This document shows positions 22,340 to 29,732 of a stretch of DNA of 64,000 nt, piece after piece. Both the position numbers and the translations under genes were made by a program. The DNA is taken from positions 11,007-75,006 of the forward strand of contig JBLIEI010000014.1 in assembly GCA_047633055.1 (NCBI GenBank), written 5' to 3'. The notes beneath the pieces are model-generated. The model made no database searches. It saw only the letters and a program-made list of their open reading frames with translations, and was not told the DNA's origin. The DNA comes from CALJFL01 sp047633055 (GTDB lineage Bacteria > Pseudomonadota > Gammaproteobacteria > Pseudomonadales > Halieaceae). Numbering within the stretch: position 1 is the first letter of the stretch; each line of letters starts with the position of its first letter.

Positions 22340-22681
22340 CTACTTAACGCTATCGACCAGCGCCACGGCAAGCGCCCCAACTCCAACAACGAATCCCAAG
22401 AGTACAAGGGCTGAAGCGACCCGAAGCACCGTGTTAGTGGTAGTACCGATCTTTTCACCGTAGCGTTCAAGATTCGCCAACAGTATGGTAATTGCAACAA
22501 TCGAAGCCAGAATGCACACACCAAGCCCAGCGGCTACGAACGGAATTAACTGGGTGCCTAACTGCCCGGCGCTGAGGTCACTGAGAAGGGCTGCACAAAC
22601 AGCAAGCCCCGCAGTAGAGACCGTGGCAAGGTGCTTGTAGAGGTCGATTGCTATCTTGCGCTTTTCAACACCGATGTTCAT
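22340..22681 (-). CDS. Small three-helix membrane protein next to the OLD gene
   Basis: A 113-aa protein from the ATG at 22681 (a TTG six codons upstream is an alternative; neither has a clear ribosome binding site). Three hydrophobic segments are visible: about residues 20-38, 46-70 and 86-108, with a charged N-terminus (VEKRKIAIDLYKHL). I do not recognise the family. It lies 174 bases upstream of the OLD gene on the same strand and is the first gene of that pair, at the attR end. Small membrane proteins next to defence nucleases are often effectors or regulators, but the link here is only positional. Confidence 0.65.
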   Translation of the reverse strand: MNIGVEKRKIAIDLYKHLATVSTAGLAVCAALLSDLSAGQLGTQLIPFVAAGLGVCILASIVAITILLANLERYGEKIGTTTNTVLRVASALVLLGFVVGVGALAVALVDSVK

Positions 22682-22742
22682 GCTGGAAGGATAACCCAAC
22701 TAGCCAATACACTGAAACGTTGCGGTAAACCTACAGAAAGAA

Positions 22743-22767
22743 TGCCGCAACTATTGCCGCACCTATT
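22743..22767 (+). repeat. Right integrase arm-type repeat pair
   Basis: This is a copy of the block at 12186-12210 with one mismatch (A to C), in direct orientation and followed by ACCCAATGA at 22779-22787. It overlaps a small palindrome, CCTATTATAGG, at 22763-22773. It is a candidate set of integrase or excisionase arm sites close to attR. Confidence 0.7.
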
Positions 22768-22813
22768 ATAGGAATATTACCCAATGATCACTATTTTAGA
22801 GACTTTGCGAATA

Positions 22814-22859
22814 ACTGTTAATCAATGGGTCGCTGGTTCGAGCCCAGCAAGCGGAGCCA
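22814..22859 (+). repeat. attR: 46-bp partial tRNA-Asn copy
   Basis: Exact copy of tRNA-Asn positions 31-76 including CCA. The 5' half of a tRNA is absent, so this is not a second tRNA gene. It marks the right boundary of the island; the original chromosome resumes at 22860. Confidence 0.95.
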
Positions 22860-22880
22860 TATTTAGTATTGAATATCAAA

Positions 22881-22906
22881 GGGTTGCAGAAATGCAGCCC
22901 TTTTTT
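22881..22906 (+). terminator. Original tRNA-Asn terminator, displaced
   Basis: GGGTTGCA (22881-22888) pairs with TGCAGCCC (22893-22900) around GAAA, followed by six T. It lies 21 bases after the CCA in attR, so before integration it would have ended the tRNA-Asn transcript. Confidence 0.85.
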
Positions 22907-23127
22907 ATTGCGCTAATAAATCACTTTGCCATTTGAAGGGCTTTGCGCTCCTATATTCAGCTAAATAACCCGTGTGCTTACGAGAACAGCTTACTCGGCT
23001 CCCGCCCTCTGTAGCGCTCATTGAGTTAACAACCCTCGAATATGAATATCGTCGGGTAGCGGAACTAAATCGACAAATGCGTCTCTTCAATTCAATGCGC
23101 TTGCCCTAGACACCAGGAGTAAAAAGC

Positions 23128-23904
23128 ATGATCAGTAAACTGTTTTCCATGGAGGGCAAGGTCTGCCTCATTACCGGCGGTTCTCGAGGCCTTGGCTACG
23201 CTATCGCACAGGCATTTTTCACCGCCGGAGCCAAACGGATATACATTACGGCGCGCAAAGCGGAAGCCTGCGAGCAAGCGGCGAAAGAACTTTCCAAACT
23301 CGGTGAGTGTATAGCACTGCCCGGTGATATCAGCGATATGTCTGAGATAGATCGCCTGGCAAAGACGCTTCAGGAGAAAGAGACCTCCATCGATGTGCTG
23401 GTAAACAACGCAGGTGTAGGTTGGTTGGCGCCTTTAGGACAGTTCCCGGAAAAAGGATGGGACAAAGTAATGGATCTCAACGTGAAAACACCTTTCTTCC
23501 TAATCCAGGCATTACTGCCTCTTCTTAGAAATGGTGCCAGCTCCGAGGCGACCGCCAGCGTCATCAACATTGGCTCTATCGCCGGCATTCTGGGCCGCAC
23601 TGACACATTCAGTTATGCCCCCGCGAAGGCAGCAGTGCATCAGGTTACTCGCAACATGGCAGTGGTTTTGGCAGAAGATAATATTCGGGTAAACGCAATT
23701 GCCCCGGGGCGATTTCACACCAAAATGACCGAATACGCCAGCCAAGACAAAGCACTGTACGACGCTGAGATAGCAGCGATACCCCTACACCGCTGGGGCC
23801 GCGATCCAGACATAATGGGAGTTGCGGTCATGCTGGCAAGTTCGGCCAGCGCTTTTATGACAGGACAGATATTAACTATCGATGGTGGAACCACGTTGGT
23901 ATAA
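23128..23904 (+). CDS. Short-chain dehydrogenase/reductase
   Basis: A 258-aa NAD(P)-dependent classical SDR. The cofactor motif TGGSRGLG is at 16-23, followed by NNAGVG, the active-site Ser in NIGSIAG, YAPAK as the YxxxK catalytic pair, and the C-terminal MTGQILTIDGGTTLV typical of gluconate/3-oxoacyl-type reductases. AGGAG lies eight bases before the ATG. It stands alone on the plus strand as the first chromosomal gene beyond the island. The substrate cannot be told from sequence; similarity is to the RhlG/gluconate-5-dehydrogenase branch. Confidence 0.88.
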   Translation: MISKLFSMEGKVCLITGGSRGLGYAIAQAFFTAGAKRIYITARKAEACEQAAKELSKLGECIALPGDISDMSEIDRLAKTLQEKETSIDVLVNNAGVGWLAPLGQFPEKGWDKVMDLNVKTPFFLIQALLPLLRNGASSEATASVINIGSIAGILGRTDTFSYAPAKAAVHQVTRNMAVVLAEDNIRVNAIAPGRFHTKMTEYASQDKALYDAEIAAIPLHRWGRDPDIMGVAVMLASSASAFMTGQILTIDGGTTLV

Positions 23905-23930
23905 CGTGTGTCACCGAATGACCCAACCTG

Positions 23931-24815
23931 CTAACGCTGGTTGCTGTTAATCGGGTTGCGGACTGGCAACACCCAGCGGCGCCACATCAACGGCAGCAGC
24001 AAGAGGCGATCCGGGCGCGAATCGCGGCTCTTGCGGAGATACTCAAGGCCCACGGGCATGATCCCCGCATCCTCGAACGGCACGCTGCGTGCCGTGCCGA
24101 ACAAATAATCAAACCAGGGAACAACCGTGCCGTAGTTGCTGTTGGTGAACTGTAGGTCGAGGCTGTGGTGCAGGCGGTGAAAGTCTGGCGTGACAATGAC
24201 TTTGCGCAGTACACGATCGACTGCGGCTGGCACATAGATATTACTGTGATTGAACAGTACCAGCAGCACTCGAAGCAGTTGATAAAGAACCAGCATCAGC
24301 GTGGGCGCACCAAATAACAGAAAGACCGGCAGCAGAACGAGTGTGCCTATCACCACCTCTGCGATGTGGTGCCTGTGGGAGGTGGTCACATCAAAGGTGG
24401 TATCTGTGTGGTGTACAGCATGCATGCGCCACAGGCCGCTGACACGATGAAAAACCCGGTGAATCCAGTACTGAGCGAACTCGACCAGGACCACTATTAT
24501 TACGACGGCTACCGCCGGCTGCAGGCGCTCATAAAGGCCGGGGTCAGGGAAATATGAACGCAGTAGCGCCCAGCTTCCTAATTGCAGAGTGAGCCAAAAC
24601 ATAACGAAGAAATTGAGGCTGGCGAGAAACCAGTTCGTGAGCCAATGCGCTACCGGGACATCCGCACTGTGGCGCCTGGGCCACAGTTGCTCCAGCACCA
24701 TAAGAAGCAGCATACCGCCAAAAGTAAAGACCAGCAGCGTGAGACTTCGCTGGTCAATAAGAAAGGCCAGTAAGAAGTCGTCGTGTGACGGTGCGAGTGT
24801 TATCCGATTCGACAA
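23931..24815 (-). CDS. Sterol desaturase/fatty acid hydroxylase family protein (locus 1)
   Basis: A 294-aa integral membrane di-iron enzyme of the fatty-acid-hydroxylase superfamily. The three histidine boxes are clear: HRVFH, HAVHH (with HTDTTFDVTTSHRHH after it) and HRLHH. Hydrophobic helices are at about 30-45, 60-90, 100-115 and 150-175. It ends with a typical cytoplasmic tail. Its start is eight bases after the stop of the midcut-like protein, so the two are one operon. Members hydroxylate or desaturate lipids or sterols; the substrate here is unknown. A second copy of this pairing is at 62.1-63.7 kb. Confidence 0.88.
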   Translation of the reverse strand: MSNRITLAPSHDDFLLAFLIDQRSLTLLVFTFGGMLLLMVLEQLWPRRHSADVPVAHWLTNWFLASLNFFVMFWLTLQLGSWALLRSYFPDPGLYERLQPAVAVVIIVVLVEFAQYWIHRVFHRVSGLWRMHAVHHTDTTFDVTTSHRHHIAEVVIGTLVLLPVFLLFGAPTLMLVLYQLLRVLLVLFNHSNIYVPAAVDRVLRKVIVTPDFHRLHHSLDLQFTNSNYGTVVPWFDYLFGTARSVPFEDAGIMPVGLEYLRKSRDSRPDRLLLLPLMWRRWVLPVRNPINSNQR

Positions 24816-24823
24816 AGCCTGAC

Positions 24824-25603
24824 TCAGTTCAAGGCCCGCATCGAAAGACCCAGCATGGCATAGTCTACAGCCATGTAACCGTTGGTCATGGTGCGCACGG
24901 CGGCCGGGGTGTGTTTGAGCACGTCTTGGGCCATTACGCCGTTGTAAACAGTTTCACCATTAATGTACCGGAACCGGTACCAGGGCAGGCCGGATTGCGT
25001 TATCCCGATTTGGGCGATGTCTGCTTTGAGTCTGACATCACTTGATTCGAAGAGACGACAGTCTACGTTACACTCCGCACCGTCCGCCAGCTGGGAACCG
25101 TCGACACAGGCATCGAGCAACTCCAGTGCGTTGGGTGGGCATGAGCCAAGGGGGGGCAGCGTCACAGGCCCTATACTCAAGGGGACTCCAGATTCATTCA
25201 TATAAATATTAAGATCGTTGCCATTGATAACCTGTGTCTCACCTGCAGGATCGGAGATTTCTATACCCACAAAAGCTCCTGCATGGGCATTGTGCATCAG
25301 GCTGACGCCACCACCGGCACTGGCCAGCGAAGCCAGCGCCAGCGCGCCTGCAATAACGGGTATAACGCCATTTTGCCTCTTTCTGAATGATATAAACGCA
25401 GTGAATGCCAGCAGTAGCGCTAGCAGTATCAACATGGTGCTGCCCAGTATCGGCACGGCCACAGCCGCCGTCGGCAGGGGCCCAAAGGTAATGCTGCCGC
25501 TGCCAAGTACCCCCGCCTGGGCTATCGCGGCGCCAAGCAATAGAACACTGCCCGTTAAAATAGATTGGATAAGGATGAGTAATCGCTGCTGAATTTTTCT
25601 CAC
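24824..25603 (-). CDS. Midcut/exosortase-H-like surface protein with S74 chaperone domain
   Basis: A 259-aa exported protein. The chosen start is GTG at 25603 with AAGGA seven bases upstream; an upstream ATG lacks this. In order: signal peptide (about 8-30); sorting-like motif VPILGST (50-56) followed by a membrane helix (57-72) and the basic RKRQ (74-77); a second hydrophobic helix (80-98); an ectodomain with four Cys (SCPPN, DACVDG, ECNVDC); and a C-terminal peptidase_S74 intramolecular chaperone domain (SSDVRLKADIAQIG, NGVMAQDVLKHTP). The motif-helix-basic arrangement in mid-protein fits the midcut-by-XrtH type as I know it. No exosortase gene is in the window. Confidence 0.75.
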   Translation of the reverse strand: MRKIQQRLLILIQSILTGSVLLLGAAIAQAGVLGSGSITFGPLPTAAVAVPILGSTMLILLALLLAFTAFISFRKRQNGVIPVIAGALALASLASAGGGVSLMHNAHAGAFVGIEISDPAGETQVINGNDLNIYMNESGVPLSIGPVTLPPLGSCPPNALELLDACVDGSQLADGAECNVDCRLFESSDVRLKADIAQIGITQSGLPWYRFRYINGETVYNGVMAQDVLKHTPAAVRTMTNGYMAVDYAMLGLSMRALN

Positions 25604-25885
25604 GTTAAATTCCTTGCCTACTTTAATTAATTTTTTTAGACTCTCGATTGTCCCATTAAGCCCCAAGGAGGCAAGCCCGTCTAGCATTCTTTCACGCTTG
25701 CAGACCTACCCCCCCCTTCGCAACCCCGCCCAAGGCCCTGCGTTACCCCTGTTTGCGAGGTTGCGTAGGTGTATAAGCCATCTCTCAAACCCTGTATCAA
25801 TTTTGCTGAAAGGGTTACTGCAGTCACGTAAACTGTCCTAATATTTTTAAACACAAATGATACTCGCGACAATAGGACTCCCGCT

Positions 25886-26278
25886 ATGCTTGGAAAGATA
25901 CTTCTGTGGATCTCAGCAGTGACATTTATCTCATACGGTCTGGTGTGCTTTTTCGCGCCGGGTGTACCCGCAGGTTATGCCGGGCTAACGATGACCAATG
26001 GAGACGCGTTCGCTGAAATAGTTGCTATGTATGGCGGGCTGCAAACCGGGTTCGGAATATTCTGCCTGCTGGCCGCACTGCGCAGCGAGTACTTTCGGGC
26101 GGGCCTGATGCTTTTAGCGCTGTGTATTGGGATGCTGGCGCTGGGCCGACTTTACTCTTTCGCGACTGGCGGGAATCCTGTGGGTGCTTATACCTACGGC
26201 GCATTCGCCTATGAAATGACCACTGCAATACTGGCGATTGTTGCTATAAAACTCTCTGCCAGAGTGCAACCAGAGTGA
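25886..26278 (+). CDS. DUF4345-like small membrane protein
   Basis: A 130-aa protein with four predicted membrane helices (about 5-22, 42-64, 70-90, 105-124) and short loops; a G-rich YGGLQTGFGIFCLLAALR segment is typical of the DUF4345 family. Its function is not known. It is divergent from the S74 protein across a 282-bp gap with no other gene, and it converges with the Rieske oxygenase gene, separated by 20 bases that form a short inverted repeat. Confidence 0.75.
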   Translation: MLGKILLWISAVTFISYGLVCFFAPGVPAGYAGLTMTNGDAFAEIVAMYGGLQTGFGIFCLLAALRSEYFRAGLMLLALCIGMLALGRLYSFATGGNPVGAYTYGAFAYEMTTAILAIVAIKLSARVQPE

Positions 26279-26298
26279 GCGCACTCTGAGATTGACGG

Positions 26299-27654
26299 CT
26301 AGGGCAACCGTCCCTCAATGTAGTCATCAATCATTTCATGATAGCGGCGTACCCGGATCTCCTGATTCGAGAGGTAAACTCCCTTGAATCCTCGCGAGCG
26401 AAAGCCACGTTGCTGCGACACGAATATCGCCACGTCGTCTTCAATCGCAGGGCCGATGTAATCTTCACCATAAGTCAGCATTGACACCGCCGTTTCACTT
26501 CCGTCAAGCGAGGTAGCAAGGGTCGCGCTGTTACCCGGGTCCAGCCCGGCATCGATAGAGGCTGGACTACCGTACCACCAGTTATCAAACAGACATTGCT
26601 CCGGATCATCACGGTGAGGGCGCGCTCGCAAAAAGTGAAAACCGTCGGCCCAAACCGTTACCGCAAAATTCGGGAAAAGTGTGTAATGAAAGGCGTCTGT
26701 CAATTGCTCGTCTGGCACATTGCCGTAGTGTGCATAGCCAAGAGCTCGCCCATGCTGACGCTTGGCATTCTGGAGTGCTTCGCGCGTTGCCTCGGGGCGA
26801 CCATTAAATTCGTTCGGATCCAAGGACCAATAACGTAACAAACTGGCCAAAGGTTCCAAAATGTTGCCGTCGCTGTCTGTATAAGACGAGCCATACCCCC
26901 CCTTCATGATCATCCGGTTGTGGCCCTCGTCGGCAAGATCAAACCGGGTTTCTTTGAAATAGGTATTGATATCACTGCGAATCGCAGCGCGGTCGTCACC
27001 GGGCTTGGCACCCTGGTGAACCGTAGGCACGTGGTAGGACTCATTAAAATTATCCAGAACAACTTTCCAATTGCACGGTAGCCACATGGTATTGGCCATG
27101 GTGCGTTTCCAAGTGTGTATTTCTCGCGCCTCCCAGTCATCCCAGATCGGGCCGAGAAATTCCCGCAGCGGTTTACAGTCCGTGTCCATGTTGACCCAGA
27201 CAAAACCAGCGAACGTTTCACAGGCCAGTTCCTGTAATTTAATTTTTCCACAAGGGTTCCCTTCGGGAAAATCCTCTTTGTCTGGCGCGAAACTTAAACT
27301 GCCATCCGGAAGAAAAGCCCAGCTGTGGTACTTGCAAACAAAGCGCCGCGGTGAGGATCCCTTGCTTTCGCAGACCAGCGGATTACCCCTGTGCTGGCAG
27401 ACGTTGTAGAACGCCTTCACTGAGTCATTCTGTTGACGCACCATCAAGATTTCCTCGGGCCCCAATTCTTCCATCTGCCAATCACCGGGATTGGGCAACT
27501 CAGCTTCACGCCCTAATAACAACCACGATTTGGTCCACATACCCTCCCACTCCTCGCGCATAAAATCGCGCGAGGTATAGCGGCTGCCCGGAATGGTGTG
27601 TCCCCGGGTCTGTTGCTCCGGCCAACGCTCTATAGTGCTTGTTGTTGATACCAC
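26299..27654 (-). CDS. Rieske ring-hydroxylating oxygenase alpha subunit
   Basis: A 451-aa oxygenase. The N-terminal Rieske domain binds a 2Fe-2S cluster via CQH and CKYH (CxH...CxxH). The C-terminal catalytic domain has a mononuclear iron site with NFNESYHVPTVH (Asn/Glu, two His) and a late Asp (DDPEQCLFDNW). The chosen start is GTG at 27654, eight bases after GAGGA; the upstream TTG is less likely. Its substrate is not evident: such enzymes act on aromatics, sterols or quaternary amines. No ferredoxin or reductase gene is adjacent, so electrons come from elsewhere. It stands alone on the minus strand. Confidence 0.88.
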   Translation of the reverse strand: MVSTTSTIERWPEQQTRGHTIPGSRYTSRDFMREEWEGMWTKSWLLLGREAELPNPGDWQMEELGPEEILMVRQQNDSVKAFYNVCQHRGNPLVCESKGSSPRRFVCKYHSWAFLPDGSLSFAPDKEDFPEGNPCGKIKLQELACETFAGFVWVNMDTDCKPLREFLGPIWDDWEAREIHTWKRTMANTMWLPCNWKVVLDNFNESYHVPTVHQGAKPGDDRAAIRSDINTYFKETRFDLADEGHNRMIMKGGYGSSYTDSDGNILEPLASLLRYWSLDPNEFNGRPEATREALQNAKRQHGRALGYAHYGNVPDEQLTDAFHYTLFPNFAVTVWADGFHFLRARPHRDDPEQCLFDNWWYGSPASIDAGLDPGNSATLATSLDGSETAVSMLTYGEDYIGPAIEDDVAIFVSQQRGFRSRGFKGVYLSNQEIRVRRYHEMIDDYIEGRLP

Positions 27655-27811
27655 TGCAGACTTCCTCAAAAATTATGATTATTTTTTTAAACCAGGGGAG
27701 AGTTTACTCATCTCCCGTTGATTATCGATCATTAGTTTTGAACCAAAAGGAAGTGGCTGTCTATAATAGAGCGGAATATCTCTACTCGCCCTTTGATTAT
27801 GGACTTACCGT

Positions 27812-28228
27812 ATGGCACAAGAATTTAACGCAGGTAGTTTTTTCGCAAGATGGCTTTTTGCTGCACTGTTGGTATTTGGCACCTACAACCCTACGGCTTA
27901 CTCGTTTTTTAGCTGGGTCCTGGCGGAGGGTACGGAGTTCGGTCCTATTGTCGCTATCATCGGGCTGGCGTTGTTGATCTGCTGGATTATTTTTCTGCGG
28001 GCGACCTTTCTGTCCATGGGCTGGCTGGGCATCTGCCTGGGCGGCGCTCTGTTTGCCTGCGTGCTGTGGCTATTTGTAGACCTCGGCTGGATCACCCTCG
28101 ACTCCACCGGAGCCATTACGTGGCTGGTGCTGCTCGTTATGTCGCTAATTCTGGCCACGGGTATATCCTGGTCACATATCAGGCGGAGGCTTACCGGCCA
28201 GCTTGACGTAGACGATATTGAAGATTGA
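27812..28228 (+). CDS. Four-helix membrane protein, possibly DUF6524
   Basis: A 138-aa inner-membrane protein with four hydrophobic segments (about 13-33, 43-63, 68-90, 102-123) and an acidic cytoplasmic tail (DVDDIED). The N-terminus FNAGSFFARWLFAALLVFGTYNP has the look of the DUF6524 family, but I am recalling that rather than testing it. It is monocistronic and convergent with the small secreted protein gene; the hairpin between them can end both transcripts. Confidence 0.75.
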   Translation: MAQEFNAGSFFARWLFAALLVFGTYNPTAYSFFSWVLAEGTEFGPIVAIIGLALLICWIIFLRATFLSMGWLGICLGGALFACVLWLFVDLGWITLDSTGAITWLVLLVMSLILATGISWSHIRRRLTGQLDVDDIED

Positions 28229-28237
28229 GCACCCATG

Positions 28238-28259
28238 AAAAAGCCGCCCGGAGGCGGCT
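28238..28259 (-). terminator. Terminator between convergent genes
   Basis: AGCCGCC (28242-28248) pairs with GGCGGCT (28253-28259) around CGGA. On the minus strand it is followed by a run of five T (bases 28238-28242 read in reverse), so it ends the gene at 28309-28644. On the plus strand it lacks a T run. Confidence 0.8.
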
Positions 28260-28308
28260 GATAACCGTGTTGCGATACCACTAGGGAGCAGTGATTGGGC
28301 AAATCCGG

Positions 28309-28644
28309 TCAGTCACTTAATGATACCGTCTCAGCGCCCTCGCGATAGGCAGGAGTGGCCATTGCTACGCCTTGCTTATCACTCATATTGGTGTTGCCTT
28401 CCTTGTCTATCCAGCAGATTACCAATTGGCTTTCGCCGTCTGTTGGCGCTGCGTGAATCTTCATTTTGGCCCCTACGCGTGAGCGCTTGACGCCTTTCAG
28501 CTTCATCCGGGTATCGTCGCCAAATACGCTAGCAATATCCGACTTACACTGCGCCAGATGCTGGCTGTCTAGCTTTGCGGCCATGGTGGACGCGGAAGCG
28601 CCGGTCAAGACCAGTCCAAGTGTTGCTATGGCTACCATTTTCAT
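28309..28644 (-). CDS. Small secreted protein of unknown function
   Basis: A 111-aa protein with a Sec signal peptide (about 1-22, ending near TMAA). The mature part is about 89 aa with Cys at 33 and 77 that could form a disulphide, and a basic segment (KLKGVKRSRVGAKMK). No known domain is recognised. AAGGAGAG precedes the ATG. It is followed by its own terminator. Confidence 0.75.
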   Translation of the reverse strand: MKMVAIATLGLVLTGASASTMAAKLDSQHLAQCKSDIASVFGDDTRMKLKGVKRSRVGAKMKIHAAPTDGESQLVICWIDKEGNTNMSDKQGVAMATPAYREGAETVSLSD

Positions 28645-28766
28645 CGTTCACTCTCCTTAAAAGTTAAGCAGCGATAATAGACCTATCCATTTTTATTCGA
28701 AATGCCCGCAAATGATCCAGGGTGTCGCATTTTTCGGCATGCCTCATAGTCCACTTCCTCGCCGGG

Positions 28767-29657
28767 TTACTCCGCGGGGCGAGAATCCAGTTGGTGGCTA
28801 ATACCGGCGAATGCCCGTGCGATAACTTCTCGCAAAACGCGCATACGGGCACTCAAGCGCAGGTCTTTGTGGGTTAAAACCCACATATCCGCATGATGAT
28901 TTATCCTGGCACCCGGGATTCGGATGACATCAGGCTGGCCGTAGGCCGTAAAACACGGCATGTAAGCCATGCCCATTTTGCAGTTCACTGCCTCATAAAG
29001 CAGGGCAAGGTTATCTATCGCATGGCGAACCGGTCGTGGGGGGACGTCTGTTTCGGACAGCCAGGGCTCGACCTGGTCACCCAGGTTTTTACCTATCCAA
29101 GTTAGGTGTGAAGTGTCGTCCGGCTGATTGGAGTTAAGCATACTGCGGTGGACATAAGTCGATGCGGAAATTGGAGAAAGATAACGACCAATCAGATATT
29201 CAGGCGGTTTCACGCCTTGCGGCATTACCCGAATAGCAATATCAGCCTCCCGTCGACTTAGATCCAAGGCATCATTACTGGCCATTAACTCGAGCTCTAT
29301 AAGCGGGTACTGCTGAGAAAACGCGCTAAGTGCCTCGACCAAAAAATGCAGTCCGCTCGTGGGCGGAAGCGTAAGTCGGATCGCGCCCTCCAACTCCTGG
29401 TCACCCCCGGTTATTTTGCGCTCAGCAGAAAGCACCAGTTCTTCGACGTGTTCAGCGGTGGGCAGGAACGCTTCAGCAGCCACGGTCATTCGGTAGCCAT
29501 CTGGGGTGCGATCAAACAGCTGGGTGCCCAGCACTCGCTCCATTTCATCCAGTCGTCGGGTTACAGTTGAATTGCTCACTCCCAGGGCTTGGGCGGCACC
29601 GCGAGCTGAGCCTTTGCGACTCAGTGCTAACAAGATTTTTAAATCATCCCAATCCAA
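28767..29657 (-). CDS. LysR-family transcriptional regulator
   Basis: A 296-aa regulator. The N-terminal winged helix (residues 1-60) has ALSRKGSARGAAQALGVSNSTVTRRLDEMERVLGTQLFDRTPDG, and the rest is a type 2 periplasmic-binding-like effector domain (about 90-290). The N-terminal start MDWDDLKILLAL is typical of the AaeR/DmlR-like subgroup. It does not face an obvious target gene: the next gene upstream (wbpM-like) is on the same strand and ends 75 bases away. The effector is unknown. Confidence 0.9.
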   Translation of the reverse strand: MDWDDLKILLALSRKGSARGAAQALGVSNSTVTRRLDEMERVLGTQLFDRTPDGYRMTVAAEAFLPTAEHVEELVLSAERKITGGDQELEGAIRLTLPPTSGLHFLVEALSAFSQQYPLIELELMASNDALDLSRREADIAIRVMPQGVKPPEYLIGRYLSPISASTYVHRSMLNSNQPDDTSHLTWIGKNLGDQVEPWLSETDVPPRPVRHAIDNLALLYEAVNCKMGMAYMPCFTAYGQPDVIRIPGARINHHADMWVLTHKDLRLSARMRVLREVIARAFAGISHQLDSRPAE

Positions 29658-29732
29658 ATGATGACTCCAGAGACCGTTAAGTCAACTTACCTTTTGCCAA
29701 GGTGGGGATAAGTGCAATATGGTGTGGCGTAC

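Larger units (their letters stand above)
11947..22859. mobile_element. Capsid-encoding phage-satellite-like island in tRNA-Asn
   Basis: A ~10.9-kb element bounded by identical 46-bp repeats of the 3' end of tRNA-Asn. On the plus strand it carries integrase, two small unknown genes, an excisionase-like gene, an initiator with internal iterons, an AP2 protein, an unknown gene, a ClpP-protease/capsid fusion, a candidate cos site, a Nu1-like small terminase and a gpA stub. On the minus strand at the right end are an OLD nuclease and a membrane protein. Portal, large terminase, head-tail and tail genes, lysis genes and a CI-type repressor are missing. Size, order and partial packaging module resemble phage-inducible islands, especially capsid-forming ones, more than a prophage. 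The alternative is a strongly eroded lambda-type prophage, but the compact, mostly intact genes argue against that. Confidence 0.85.

Noticed and set aside
22814..22859. A second tRNA-Asn gene
   Set aside because: Only the 3' 46 bases are present; the acceptor 5' strand and D arm are missing. It is attR.
11947..22859. Complete prophage
   Set aside because: No portal, intact large terminase, tail, lysis or immunity genes; only 10.9 kb between the repeats.
22972..23109. 45-codon frame from GTG between attR and the SDR gene
   Set aside because: It has a protein-like composition but no ribosome binding site or recognised match; it could be a relic of a gene, but the evidence is too thin.
26260..26288. 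Bidirectional terminator between the DUF4345-like and Rieske genes
   Set aside because: CAGAGTGC/GCACTCTG can pair, but the loop is long and no T run follows on either strand.
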